Source: Ovis canadensis (lineage: Eukaryota > Chordata > Mammalia > Artiodactyla > Bovidae). Taken from it: 64,000 bases of DNA. Shown here piece by piece: positions 45,083-56,199 of this stretch. The stretch lies in assembly GCF_042477335.2 (NCBI RefSeq), contig NC_091256.1:23092501-23156500 (forward strand), read 5' to 3'. The notes under the pieces were generated by a model. That model made no database searches. It saw only the letters and a program-made list of their open reading frames with translations, and was not told the origin of the DNA. Numbering within the stretch: position 1 is the stretch's first letter; each line of letters begins with the position of its first letter. The translations under genes and the position numbers were made by a program.

Positions 45083-46801
45083 TGTGCCGGGGTCCAGCCC
45101 CGGTGGATCCAGGGTGATTCGAAGGTGGGGGGACGGAGTCGGCGTCTTTGGATAAATACATATTTAATCACAGATATAGAGAGATTAGAAATGGATAGTG
45201 TAGTAGGAAGATTAGTGGAGAAAAGGAGGCTGAATAACTTGGATTACGTGGAATAGCATCCATGCTCCAGATGGGAATTCAGCCAGAAAAACCGGGAGCA
45301 AGAGAGAAGCGACATGGGGGAATCAGTCTTTCCGGAAACTGATCCGATTTCTTTATTTTGGGGTTTGCTTATATACCTTTTGTTACACATAGGGATGAAT
45401 ACAGAGTCACGCGGGGGTCAGCAGTCCTGACCTTTATCAAAATCAGGTGCTTCACATAAATGTATAAAAAAAAGGTCTTAGGGATATTACATCATCTTCT
45501 GGCCATGAGTGAGACCTGCTGACATTTTATGATCCTTTCTTTCTGATAACCAAAAAACTTATTTTTTTTAAGGGTGTTTTTTCTTAAACCAGGCACCACC
45601 CTCCAAATAAAGTTACATTCCTATAGGGTGAGGGTGTAGTGAGTTACAATCAAGAAAGGAATTTATTTAACCCAAGGTTAACATGATTAATCTTAAAGGT
45701 TAATACTTATTTCTCCTATATGCTTAAAGGTTAATACTTATTTCTCCTATATGTTTAAAGGTTAATACTTATTTCTCCTATATGTTAGTTATATTCATTA
45801 TAAGGGTAGGGAACATGGAGATTTAGCAGTAAACATCAGCCCAACAAATGAAAATCCTTTCACCAATGCTCCCCTTAAGATCTATTTAGTCTTAAGATAT
45901 GATAAAGTTACATTCTTACATAGCAAGGACACTGATATATAACAAAGTACAGTGATCTATTACAAAAGAGAAAATCCATTAACTCAAAAAGTCTAGTATT
46001 GCTAACATCAAAAACTACCATATTTCCTTTTGCTATATTCCAAATACATTGATTAATATATTTCCAAGTGCCTAAGGATATGGAGGCCTGGCGGCAATCA
46101 TTGACTCAACAAGAAGAAAAAGTCCTATGCTAATTAAGACTCTCAAAATACTCCAAAACTCTCTGTGCTGTTTATGGTTGAGAGGTAGTAAACAATCTTG
46201 TGCCTAGTGGCAGCAGTATGGATAATCCTGTCACACAAGCTAGTCTGTCAGCAGAGAGGTTTGACCTGAGACATCCTTGTCCCACCCAGAGCAGGGAATT
46301 AGCAGCAATTATTGACACAACAAATGAAGAGACCCTTCACCAATATAATTCCTAACCAACTATACTAATAATTTCTAACTCCCCAAAAGAATTCGCCTTT
46401 AGTAAGTCTAAAACATCTCGTGCCTCTCAGATTGGGAGGCTGTAAGCAATCACATGTGGCCGGACAAACCTATACAGGTGGGCTAGATAACCTTCAGAGG
46501 AGTCCGTAAGCTGAAACACTCTTGTCACGCCCAAGAATTTTTATTGCCTTGGAGCTGCACGTTTACTCCTTCTCCGAGAGAAACGGTTATGGGGGAGAGC
46601 CCCCCGTAAAGTCAGAGGTGTAGGTGAGAGCGTAAAACAGACTCTGGTTTTGGGGTTGATGCTCGGGAACAGGGGGTTTCCTGAGGCTTGATCACGCCTT
46701 TGCGTATGCCAAGCCTCTTTCCTCATGACCTTTGCCATGGGCGGAATTCCTCACGCTGGCCCCTGGCAGGGAAGGACATTGAGCCCTTCAAGATCACCAC
46801 A
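45083..46801 (-). mobile_element. Class II (betaretrovirus-like) solo LTR, about 1.7 kb
   Basis: On the minus strand it starts TGTGGTGATC and ends CCGGCACA, giving the TG...CA termini of an LTR. A TATA box (complement of 45368-45375) and AATAAA (complement of 45352-45357) lie only about 15 bp apart, as in betaretroviral LTRs. Three 31-bp tandem repeats lie in U3 (45692-45784). No internal gag, pol or env borders it, so it is a solo LTR. It resembles the bovine BTLTR1 group. I see no matching 6-bp target duplication. Confidence 0.75.
45692..45784. repeat. 31-bp tandem repeat, three copies, within LTR
   Basis: The unit starts at 45692, 45723 and 45754, each with TTAAAGGTTAATACTTATTT and CTCCTATATG. 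The copies are almost identical, which suggests recent duplication. It falls in the U3 part of the antisense LTR. Confidence 0.93.
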
Positions 46802-47177
46802 CAGTAAGCTATTAGGCTACTGTGACTGTGTGTCTGCTGACGTCTCCTGCAGCATCACCCCCTTTTCCAGGTCTTCTCCTCCCAGGTGAGGAGGGGGTCT
46901 CTTTCCAGCTCAGCATTTGCTCTGTCTTGTCAGCACTCTGCTCCGGACTCCAGTGGGGTGCTTTAGTGTCCCTTGAGGACACCCTGTTCCCATGTGTGTC
47001 ATCAAAGGTTTACAGAATGCTCATGAGGTGTGTGTGTGTGTGGAGGGGGGTGCCCATCTAGTGCTCATAACTCTTATGCTCTCTCCTCTCCTGCAGATTT
47101 TGGATCAGCATCAAAGGGCGATCTGAGCGTCAGGCACCAGGTGTATCTCAAGTACCTTTCTCCTCCAGCTCTGTCCC
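46802..47177. other. Intergenic, perhaps a continuation of the ERV-L-like remnant
   Basis: No gene is supported. It contains a short (GT)n at 47029-47042. In minus reading it vaguely resembles retroviral sequence, but I cannot confirm it. Confidence 0.35.
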
Positions 47178-48447
47178 ACTGTTGTTGTTGTTGTTTTTTA
47201 ATTTGTTTTTATTGCAGATAATTGCTTTACAGAATTCTGTTGCTTACTGTCAAACCTGAACATGAATCAGCGATCAGTTCAGTTCAGTCAATCAGTCATG
47301 TCCGACTCTTTGCGACCCCATGAATCGCAGCACGCCAGGGCTCCCTGTCCATCACCAACTCCCGGAGTTCACTCAGACTCACGTCCATCGAGTCAGTGAT
47401 GCCATCCAGCCATCTCATCCTCTGTCGTCCCCTTCTCCTCCTGCCCCCAATCCCTCCCAGCATCAGAGTCTTTTCCAATGAGTCAACTCTTCACATGAGG
47501 TGCTCAAAGTACTGGAGTTTCAGCTTTAGCATCATTCCTTCCTAAGAAATCCCAGGGCTGATCTCCTTCAGAATGGACTGGTTGGATCTCCTTGCAGCCC
47601 AAGGGACTCTCGAGAGTCTTCTCCAACACCACAGTTCAAAAGCATCAATTCTTCAGGGCTCAGCCTTCTTCACAGTCCAACTCTCACATCCATACATGAC
47701 CACAGGAAAAACCATAGGCTTGACTAGATGGACCTTAGTCGGCAAAGTAATGTCTCTGCTTTTGAATATGCTATCTAGGTTGGTCAAAACTTTCCTTCCA
47801 AAGAGTAAGTGTCTTTTAATTTCATGGCTGCAGTCACCATCAGCAGTGATTTTGGAGACCCCAAAAATAAAGTCTGACACTGTTTCTACTGTTTCCCCAT
47901 CTATTTCCCATGAAGTGATCGGACCAGATGCCATGATCTTCGTTTTCTGAATGTTGAGCTTTAAGCCAACTGTTTCACTCTCCCCTTTCACTTTCATCAA
48001 GAGGGTTTTTACTTTCTCTTCACTTTCTGCCATAAGGGTGTTGTCATCTGCATATCTGAGGTTATTGATATTTCTCCCAGCAATCTTGATTCCAGCTTGG
48101 GTTTCTTCCAGGCCAGCGTTTCTCATGATGTACTCTGCATAGAAGTTAAATAACCAGGGTGACAATATACAGCCTTGACCTACTCCTTTTCCTATTTGGA
48201 ACCAGTCTGTTGTTCCATGTCCAGTTCTAACTCTTGCTTCCTGACCTGCATATAGGTTTCTCAAGAGGCAGGTCAGGTGGTCTGGTATTCCCATCTCTTT
48301 CAGAATTTTCCAAAGTTTATTGTGATCCACACAGTCAAAGGCTTTGGCATAGTCAATAAAACAGAAATAGATGTTTTTTTGGAACTCTCTTGCTTTTTCC
48401 ATGGTCCAGCGGATGTTGGCAATTTGATCTGTGGTTTCTCTGCCTTT

Positions 48448-48693
48448 TCTTTTTTTTTTTTTTTTTTTTATGTTCACTGCTAATTTTTATTTTTATTTTT
48501 TATTTTTTTTATTTTTTTATTTTTTTATTATTTTTTTTAATTTTAGTTTTTTATTTTTTAAATTTTAAAATCTTTAATTCTTACATGCATTCCCAAACAT
48601 GAACCCCCCTCCCACCTCCCTCCCCATAACAACTTTCTGGGTCATCCCCATGCACCAGCCCCAAGCATGCTGCATTCTGCGTCAGACATAGAC
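48448..48693 (-). mobile_element. Short L1 3'-end fragment inside BovB
   Basis: A poly(T)-rich left side (the tail in reverse), then TTACATGCATTCCCAAACAT, a C-rich tract at 48604-48626 and CTGCGTCAGACATAGAC. These are the last ~200 bp of a ruminant L1 3' UTR. BovB resumes with AAAACCAGCTTGAACATC directly after it. Confidence 0.9.
48604..48626 (-). other. G-rich polypurine tract of L1 3' UTR
   Basis: The plus strand has C runs of 6, 3, 3 and 4 with short spacers, so the L1 sense strand can form a G-quadruplex. Such a tract is a known feature of mammalian L1 3' UTRs. Confidence 0.65.
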
Positions 48694-50570
48694 TAAAACC
48701 AGCTTGAACATCAGGAAGTTTGCAGTTCACGTATTGCTGAAGCCTGGCTTGGAGAATTTTGAGCATTACTTTACTAGCATGTGAGATGAGTGCAATTGTG
48801 CAGTAGTTTGAGCATTCTTTGGCATTGCCTTTCTTTGGGATTGGAATGAAAACTGACCTTTTCCAGTCCTGTGGCCACTGCTGAGTTTTCCAAATTTGCT
48901 GGCATATTGAGTGTAGCACTTTCACAGCATCGTCTTTCAGGATTTGAAATAGCTCAACTGGAATTCCATCACCTCCACTAGCTTTGTTCGTAGTGATGCT
49001 TTCTAAGGCCCACTTGTCTTCACATTCCAGGATGTCTGGCTCTAGATGAGTGATCACACCATCGTGATTATCTGGAATCAGCCATAGGTTTACATATATC
49101 CCCTCCCTTTTGAACCTCCCTCTCATCGCTCTCCCATCCCACCCCTCTAGGTTGATACAGAGCCCCTGTCTGAGTTTCCTGAGCCATACAGCAAATTCCC
49201 ATTGGCTATCTATTTTTCATATGGCAATGTAAGTTTCTATGTTACTGTTTCCATACATCTCATCCTCTCCCCCGCCTCCCCATGTCCATAAGTCTATTCT
49301 CTATGTCTGTTTCTCCATTGCTGCCCTGTAAAGAAATTCTTCAGCACCATTTTTCTAGATTCTGTATATGTGTATTAGAATACACTGTTTATCTTTCTCT
49401 TCCTGTCTCATTTCACTCTGTAAAATAGGTTCTAGGTTCATCCACCTCATCAGCACTGACTCAAATGCATTCCTTTTTATGGCTGAGTAAATTCCATTGT
49501 GTATATGTAGCACTACTTCTTTATCCATTCATCCGTCAGTGGGCATCTAGGTTGCTTCCATGTTCTAGCTATTGTAAATAGTGCTGCAGTGAACTATGGG
49601 ATATATGTGTCTTTTTCAACCCTGGTTTCCTGAGGGTTTATGCCTAGGAGTGGGATTGCTAGGTCATATGGCGGTTTTATCCCTAGTTTTTTAAGGAATC
49701 TCCATACCATCTTCTGCAGTGGCGGTGTCAATTTCCATTCCCACCAACAGTGCAAGAACATTCCATTTTCTCCACACCCTCTCCAGCATTTATTGTCTGT
49801 AGACGTTTTGATGATGGCCATTCTGACTGGTGTGAGGTGATAGCTCATGGTGGTTTTGATTTGCATTTTCCCTAATAATGAGTGATGTCGAACATCTGTT
49901 CATGTGTTTGTTAGCCATCTGTATGTCTTCTTTGGAGAAATGTCTGTTTAGGTCTTTTCCCCACTTTTTGATTGGATAATTGTTTTTCTGGCATTGAGTT
50001 GTATGAGCTGCTTGTATATTTTGGAAATTAATCCTTTGTCAGTTGTTTCATTTGCTATTATTTTCTCCCATTCCGAGGGTTGTCTTTTCACCTTGCTTAC
50101 AGTTTCCTTTGCTGTGCACAAGCTCTTAAGTTTAATCAGGTCCCACTTGTTTACTTTTGTTTTAATTTCCATTGCTCTAGGAGGTGGGTCATAGAAGATC
50201 TTACTCTGATTTATTTCATCGAGTGTTCTGCCTATGTTTTCCTCTAAGAGTTTTATAGTTTCTGGTCTTACATTTAGGTCTTTAATCCATTTTGAGTTTA
50301 TCTTTGTGTATGGTATTAGGAAGTGTTCTAACTTCATTCTTTTACATGTAGCTGTCCAGTTTTCCCAGCACCATTTATCAAAGAGGCTGTCTTTCCCCCA
50401 TTGTATATTCTTGCCTCCTTTGTCAAAAATAAGGTACCCATGGGTGCATGATTTATTTCTGGGCTTTCTATCTGGTTCTGTCCCCACTGTTTTTAAGCGA
50501 GGTTTGTGCATTGTGAAACTCTCTCCTTTTAGGATGAGTTGTTTCATAGGTGGTTCTTTGGTCTCTCAGG

Positions 50571-50768
50571 GAAACTGGCCCTGGTGTGTTCACCACCCTA
50601 GTCTTCCTGGTTTGCACTGAATTCACACTTCCTGCCTGATGCCCAGCTTAACTACAGCTCTGCTTTCCAGAGTCTCACACTCCATTTGCTTGGAATCCTG
50701 ACTTTTACTTGGTGATTGGCTCTGATTATACACCTCAGAGGACTTGTATCTATATCTATGATGGGAGT
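50571..50768. other. Short unique stretch
   Basis: Nothing recognised between the L1 and a Bov-A2. Confidence 0.45.
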
Positions 50769-50895
50769 TGCTGCTGCTAAGTCGCTTCAGTCGTGTCCGA
50801 CTCTGTGCGACCCCATTGATGGCAGCCCACCAGGCTCCCCCGTCCCTGGGATTCTCCAGGCAAGAACACTGGAGTGGGTTGCCATTTCCTTCCCC
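50769..50895 (-). mobile_element. Bov-A2 SINE fragment (one module)
   Basis: (TGC)n start, TAAGTCGCTTCAGTCGTGTC, TGGCAGCCCACCAGGCTCCC and AACACTGGAGTGGGTTGCCA. Close to consensus, so young. Confidence 0.93.
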
Positions 50896-51702
50896 GTATC
50901 TATCACACGTAGCCTTAAATGGAGTCAGAGTGAGTGAGCTGAAAGTACACACGGCCTGGCCAACTTGTTTCCACTTCATGTTTTTATCAGTTGCAGAAAT
51001 TTCCATCACTAATACTCTTCCTGCTTCTTAGTCGTCACCTCCCATTTTTTGTGTTGTTTTTGGCATTTTCTGTTCTCAGTTGCGTCCGAAACAAGCTTTT
51101 CACATATTGTTCTCATCCACGGCTTACATCCTCTCTTCCAGGCAGCTCTATCTTGAAGAACATCACAGGGTCAGAGAGATAATCTTTGCCTCGTGTGGGA
51201 ACTGAGTAACACTGCACTGTGGTGGAGACGTTGCCATGGTTTTTTCCACGATGGCTCCGTATAGCTTTCTAAATGAAAAAGAAATTGCTTAAACTTAAAC
51301 ATGTATCAGTGTCTTTATATTAGGATAAAACTCTCTAGTTACTCTAACAAATCACTGCCAGGTCCTAAGAGGCTTTTAGTTTTCACTCACACAAATGCCA
51401 AAGCAGTTTGCTTCACTGTTTCAAGTGTGACAATTCCTCCATGTGACTTTGCAATATCAGTGTCCTTTGCTTCTGGCAGTGCATGTGGGGAAGAAAGAGG
51501 CAACCTGCGTGTCTTCTTGACAGCTCTGGAAATGGCGTCTGTCCCTTCTGTTCACCCCACAGAACTCAGTTTTGTGGCCCTAATAATTCATGGTAAAATA
51601 TCAAATTGCAGTTGAAGGGAAAAAAATGCTGAATTCAAGTAAAAGAGCTACTAAGAAGTATATATCCAAATACTGACTGTATAGAAATATTCATGGTGGT
51701 CA
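50896..51702. other. Intergenic, unique
   Basis: No gene is supported; the 104-codon frame at 51301-51615 has no family resemblance. Confidence 0.5.
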
Positions 51703-51920
51703 TGGTTTAGTTGCTAAGTCGTGTCCAACTCTTTGTGACCCCCATGGATTTTAGCCCGTCAGGCTCCTCTGTCCATGGGATTTTCCAGGCAAGAATACTG
51801 GAGTGGATTGTCATCTCCTTCTCCAGGGGATCTTCCCGACCCAGGGACTGACATCCCACGTCTCCTGCGTCTCCTGCATTGCAGGCCGATTCTTCACCAC
51901 TGCACCACCTGGGGAGTTTG
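51703..51920 (-). mobile_element. Bov-tA SINE
   Basis: In reverse: AGTTGCTAAGTCGTGTCCAA, GGATTTTCCAGGCAAGAATA, TCCAGGGGATCTTCCCGACC and TGCATTGCAGGCCGATTCTT, ending at ACCACTGCACCACCTGGGGA. Confidence 0.92.
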
Positions 51921-54455
51921 CGCAGAAGGTTCTGTATTTGCCTTTCGCTTTAAGGGGGCTGGGAAATGTTGTTTTCCTGGCATCCATGGAGAAAGCCTAA
52001 AACTGATGAGCATCTAAGCAGTCTCTACCATACCCTCATACAAGGAAAGAGGAAAAGAAATCATTATTTGAGGACAATAATAATGGTGAAAGCAAAAACA
52101 TATTGATGTGACCCAAGTAATGTTAGTAAGTAGTAGGACAGACTTGTTCTAGCCCTTTTAATGGTATAGCTCAGTAATGCCAGAATTTGCATTTATTTGA
52201 GTTTCAGAGGTTGCAGTTAATCCAGTAGTAGTTCAAAAAGTCACCTGGGTTATTCTGAGTTTAACCCCCGCTTTTCTGTGTACCTGCCAATTCTCTGAAG
52301 CCACATCCTTCCTGCAGGACAAAATCTCCAGTCCCTCCTCTGAGCTCACATGGCCCATTGTTCCTGTCTGCGAAGAGGAGACTGGGACAGACCCCAGGAA
52401 GTCCACAGGAGCAGAAGGGCAGGACATATGTGGTTTCGTAGCCTCCCAGAATCTGGGGAGAGGAGGTCTGGGCTGCTCCCACTCTTGAACAGGCACTCTG
52501 GAAAGGGGCAAGCACCATCCAGCCAGTCTTGTGACCGTGGAGGGAGAGGACTTGCTGGAGGAGGCATGCTTGATGTGACCGGATGCCGATGGGCGTTGCA
52601 TACGGAGCTAGCGGCTCCCGGAGGCCTTTTGGCAGGTTGGGACTACACCGTCTCTCCCATCAGGGGGAAGCGGGGGTGCCAGTCCTGTGTGGATTTTCAT
52701 CAGGGGCCCAGAGAAAGCTCAGGGGAGGGTGTCTCTTAGACAGTCTTGCTTGCCCCTCTTCCTCATTCCTCTCAAAATGCTTAGTGTACCTGCCTGCCAC
52801 TCTTTCTGCTGCTTTCTTTCCAAGAGCACCGAGAACCTCTCACTGGCTGGAGCTGTATCTTAGTCATCTCCGTTTCCCTGGAGCCCTGCAAAGCTTTTGG
52901 CACAAAGCAGGTATCACTGATTGGTGAGTCTATCAAGGAAGCTATCATCTAGTTCAGTTCTAAAGGCACACAGCAGAGCCTAGAATTCTGAATATGAATT
53001 AAGAATCCCCTGAGCAAGGAGTATTTCGTGCTTATTTTCCCCCTCAACTTTGAGACTTCTAATCACCTCCTTAGATAGTATGAATTATGGTCATTCTAGT
53101 CAAAACCAAGCCAAATAAACGTCCTAGGAAGTATCTTATTCGGTTCTTAATGTGGGAACGTGTTCTACCCATGACTTGTTTGCAGTGGGTCAATTGTAAG
53201 CACTGAATTAACTGACAGATTTAAGGTAAATCAATAGAATAGGGCACAATCTGTTTCTATGGATAATTCAAGCTGAGGGTTTCAAGGCAGAGTATGAAAG
53301 TTAAGACCAGTGGAAAGAACGCCAATTTTACTGATTTAAACCTAACCTGAATTTGAAAAAAAAACAACAACAACTGAATTTTTACCTTCTGGGTTTGACT
53401 AAAATAGCAACAGGTAGTTTGGGGAGAGGATAGGATAATATCTGAAATCCGCTACATTCTGCCCTTTTTCCATCTCTCTCCAGAAATGAAGGGCAAACTC
53501 CTCACCTATTTGAGGAGTTAGGTAAGAATGACTGTGAAGGAAAAAGTTTGCCAGGGGAATGACTGGCTACCTTCAGGTTTCTTGTCTTCTTTCTTGCCTC
53601 TGTGGACAAGAAGTGAGCACCAGAACATTCCACTGGTCACATGGAGGGGCCAAGCCTGCCGTCTGAGGAGACAGAATTCCTGCCGCAGAGTCACGGTCAT
53701 CACACGCCTTCATGCTGTCTGCTGCTGCTCATCACTGGGGCAGTTTCTGTTTCTGTCTGAGAGCCCTGCTCTCTCGTCTGGATCCTACACTCCAGTTTTG
53801 TTTTCTGTCTTTAAAAGGTGCTTTCAGTCTCAGAGCAATTGCTTGCTGCAAATCTATTGAGTTTCTTCATCCTTGGTTTTTATTTTCAGTCTGGATGAGG
53901 GCTTTCAAGACTCTGCTTTTGTCCTAGAGATCTTTGAGGGAAAAAATGTGAAATGCTTCGTATGTAGATTCTTTGTGAATAAGTTGTTAATCTGTTGAAA
54001 GCTCTACATAATTTATTTTGCATGTGGAGCCTCTTACAAACAGATGCCTTAATCTTCCTCCAGGGCTCCCTTCATCTGAGTTGTTTGATGCACATTTGCA
54101 GCTGAAAAGACCTCAAAGGTGATCTATTTAAAACTGAGCTGGAAAGGGCTTTGCTGTGATTTTAAGGGCCCAGGCTAGACACCACAGAGGTAATCACGTG
54201 TGTTCTTCTCTCTTATTATTCTCACAGCAAATCACTCCCCGAATCTTGTCCTTTCTCCCTCTTCTTCCCATTGCCTTGATTTCTGCCCTGATTCTCTCTT
54301 GCTGGGCTATAAAACTGGCTTTTCTTCCTGAGTTATGTCTTCCTTTGTAATCGTCTTCCACACCAAATCCGGAATTAGCTTTTAAAACACAAAGTAACCA
54401 TGTCACTTGCAGGAGGGAGCGTGACACAGTGCAGAACCTTTGGGAGCACACATTT
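51921..54455. other. Intergenic, unique
   Basis: No gene is supported. Sequence at 52,260-52,930 is richer in G+C and has frames open on both strands (up to 129 codons), but none resembles a known protein and no splice pattern stands out. Confidence 0.5.
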
Positions 54456-54459
54456 GTTG

Positions 54460-54612
54460 CTGTGTAGTTCCTACGTCACACACACCTGGATTCTACTCAC
54501 TGATTCTGTGCCCTTAGATAAATTTCTTCACCTTTTTGGTTCTACATTTGTTGATCAATAAGATGAGGTTACGAGTGGTTATCCCAGAGAGTTCTGATGT
54601 GGACTCAACAAG
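54460..54612 (+). repeat. MIR SINE
   Basis: ACACACCTGGATTCTACTCA, GTGCCCTTAGATAAATTTCT, ATTTGTTGATCAATAAGATG and GAGGTTACGAGTGGTTATCC match the MIR order. Confidence 0.6.
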
Positions 54613-56195
54613 CGACTTGTAAGTCAACACAAATAGTTCTGTCTTTTGCTCATTTCTTCCAACTTCAGTAGTGACCTATCATATAAAGGATAAAACTCAC
54701 ACTCTTTGGAACAACTATGTTTCTTTTCAGAATATGCCCTAAACTACCTTCTCTGCTCTTCCTTTTATCCTCTTGCCCCCATATATTCCAGCCACACTGA
54801 ATAAATCACCATTGCTGCATACAGAGTATTACTTTTTCTTATTTCCTGACCTTTTCACAGACTTTTTCCTGAGATGTCCTCACCTTCTTTCTTCCCTGGA
54901 TGGGGTTTATTTATTCTTCAAGCTCCAACCCAGTTATCCCTTTCCTCTGAAAAAGATGGAGAAATGAGCCAGCTAGTATCATAACAAGCAAAAGTGCATA
55001 TTAAATACAGAACAAAGCCAAAATCTTTTCCTGGATGGACCAATCTGATGTCTATTTTAAAGCGTTACTATTTGAGTAACTATTTTTTGCCAAGAAAACA
55101 TGCAGTTAAAGAACTTTTAGAAGGTTTACGTTTTTCGCTTGAGAAATAGGAGGCTGGTTTTCCTCTGAGTGACATGCAGAGTGTCTGTGTGGACGGTCCC
55201 TACACTCTTAGAAATTGTGCATGCTCAGCTACATGGATCTGGAGGGACTCTGCTTGGAGATCTATAGGTGAGCGAGGAAGGATGATAAGGACATTTAATT
55301 CTGAAGTGTAATGACACGGCCAACACAGTGGTCCATGCCTAAGACACGTGCTTACAGTGCATCATTCCTTCTTATAAAATCCAAACACCTCCCTAAGCCT
55401 GGGAACCTGGATTCTTTTCCAGTCATCAATGCTCCTACCACAGATCTTCCCCAAATGGCAGCATTCCAGATGAAGGCAAGATCCACATAGGTTTATAAAT
55501 GTGGTTCTTTGGGGATTGGATTAGAATCCTTAGCCTAATCTTTCATCAGCTATGGCAGTTTTAAAATAATATAGACAATTCTGAACTATAGCACAATCAC
55601 TTTTGGCCTTAAACTTCAATTTGAGAAGATAAAATATGTGTGGCATTTCAGGGCAGTCAGGTTTTCAAATGCGATGTAAGGTAATATAAACATTCAAGAC
55701 ACTCAGCCAACTCATTTCCTCTCTCCATCTATCCTTCCCTCCCTCTCTTTCATTTCCCTTTTGTCCTGTTTTCAGATTTCAAGTAAAGTGAACCACTGAG
55801 AGGTACATACCCAGGTAATACTGACTATATAGAAATGTGCATAGAAGGTTCTATATTTTGCCACTGACTTATCTGTAGACAGGTCTCACTTAGATTAAGA
55901 ACTGAGTAAGATGCAAAATTTTGCCATTGGGATGATACATTTTTAGCTTTCTAAACTGAGCAGGACCTTGCAGGGCCTTCCTGAGGTAGACTCCTCTCCC
56001 TTATGTCCCCAGTCTCTTGTTTGTAGAAAACCTTTAGCCTCCTAGGTCTTCCCTGAGTCCCAAAGAGCACATTTAATCAGAGAAGTGAGAAAATGCAGAA
56101 AGGAAAACAGTCAAGCAAGATAAAATAATGGTATTTTAGTCATAAAACAGAGTCATGAACCTTTATTTTTATCCTTAGGGGCTGTAGATAATATT
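54613..56195. other. Intergenic, unique
   Basis: No gene or recent repeat is recognised. A CT-rich stretch lies at 55718-55755. Confidence 0.55.
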
Positions 56196-56199
56196 CTGA

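Larger units (their letters stand above)
47272..49074 (-). mobile_element. BovB (RTE) LINE inserted in L1, itself interrupted
   Basis: Flanked by the same 8 bp, GAATCAGC, at 47264-47271 and 49075-49082, a target-site duplication in the L1. The minus frame at 47653-48477 (274 codons) holds RT motifs FCFIDYAKAFDCVDHNKLWK, LLRNLYAGQEARVRTGHG and the catalytic YADD in NNLRYADDNTLMAESEE, then DGDCSHEIKRHLLFGRKVL. Upstream RT sequence (ITTNKASGGDGIPVELFQIL) is at 48.7-49.07 kb. A short L1 piece at 48448-48693 splits it. Confidence 0.94.
47178..50570 (-). mobile_element. L1 LINE, 5'-truncated, interrupted by BovB
   Basis: The 3' end with an A-rich tail is at 47178-47271, and the rest continues at 49075-50570. 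The right part includes the L1 3' UTR and the C-terminal third of ORF2: [40 protein letters not shown] and [19 protein letters not shown] at 49948-50547, then [20 protein letters not shown] and the CWRGCGE zinc-knuckle-like end at 49594-49866. The two frames are separated by mutations. The insert at 47272-49074 is BovB. Confidence 0.9.

Noticed and set aside
49640..50620. Plus-strand frames of 66-128 codons
   Set aside because: They are antisense to L1 ORF2.
9969..51920. tRNA-like A and B box sequences in the Bov-tA and CHR SINEs
   Set aside because: They are heads of tRNA-derived SINEs, not tRNA genes; no intact cloverleaf is evident.
52233..52927. Overlapping frames of 85-129 codons on both strands
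   Set aside because: Frames open on both strands in GC-richer sequence are expected; none resembles a protein family.
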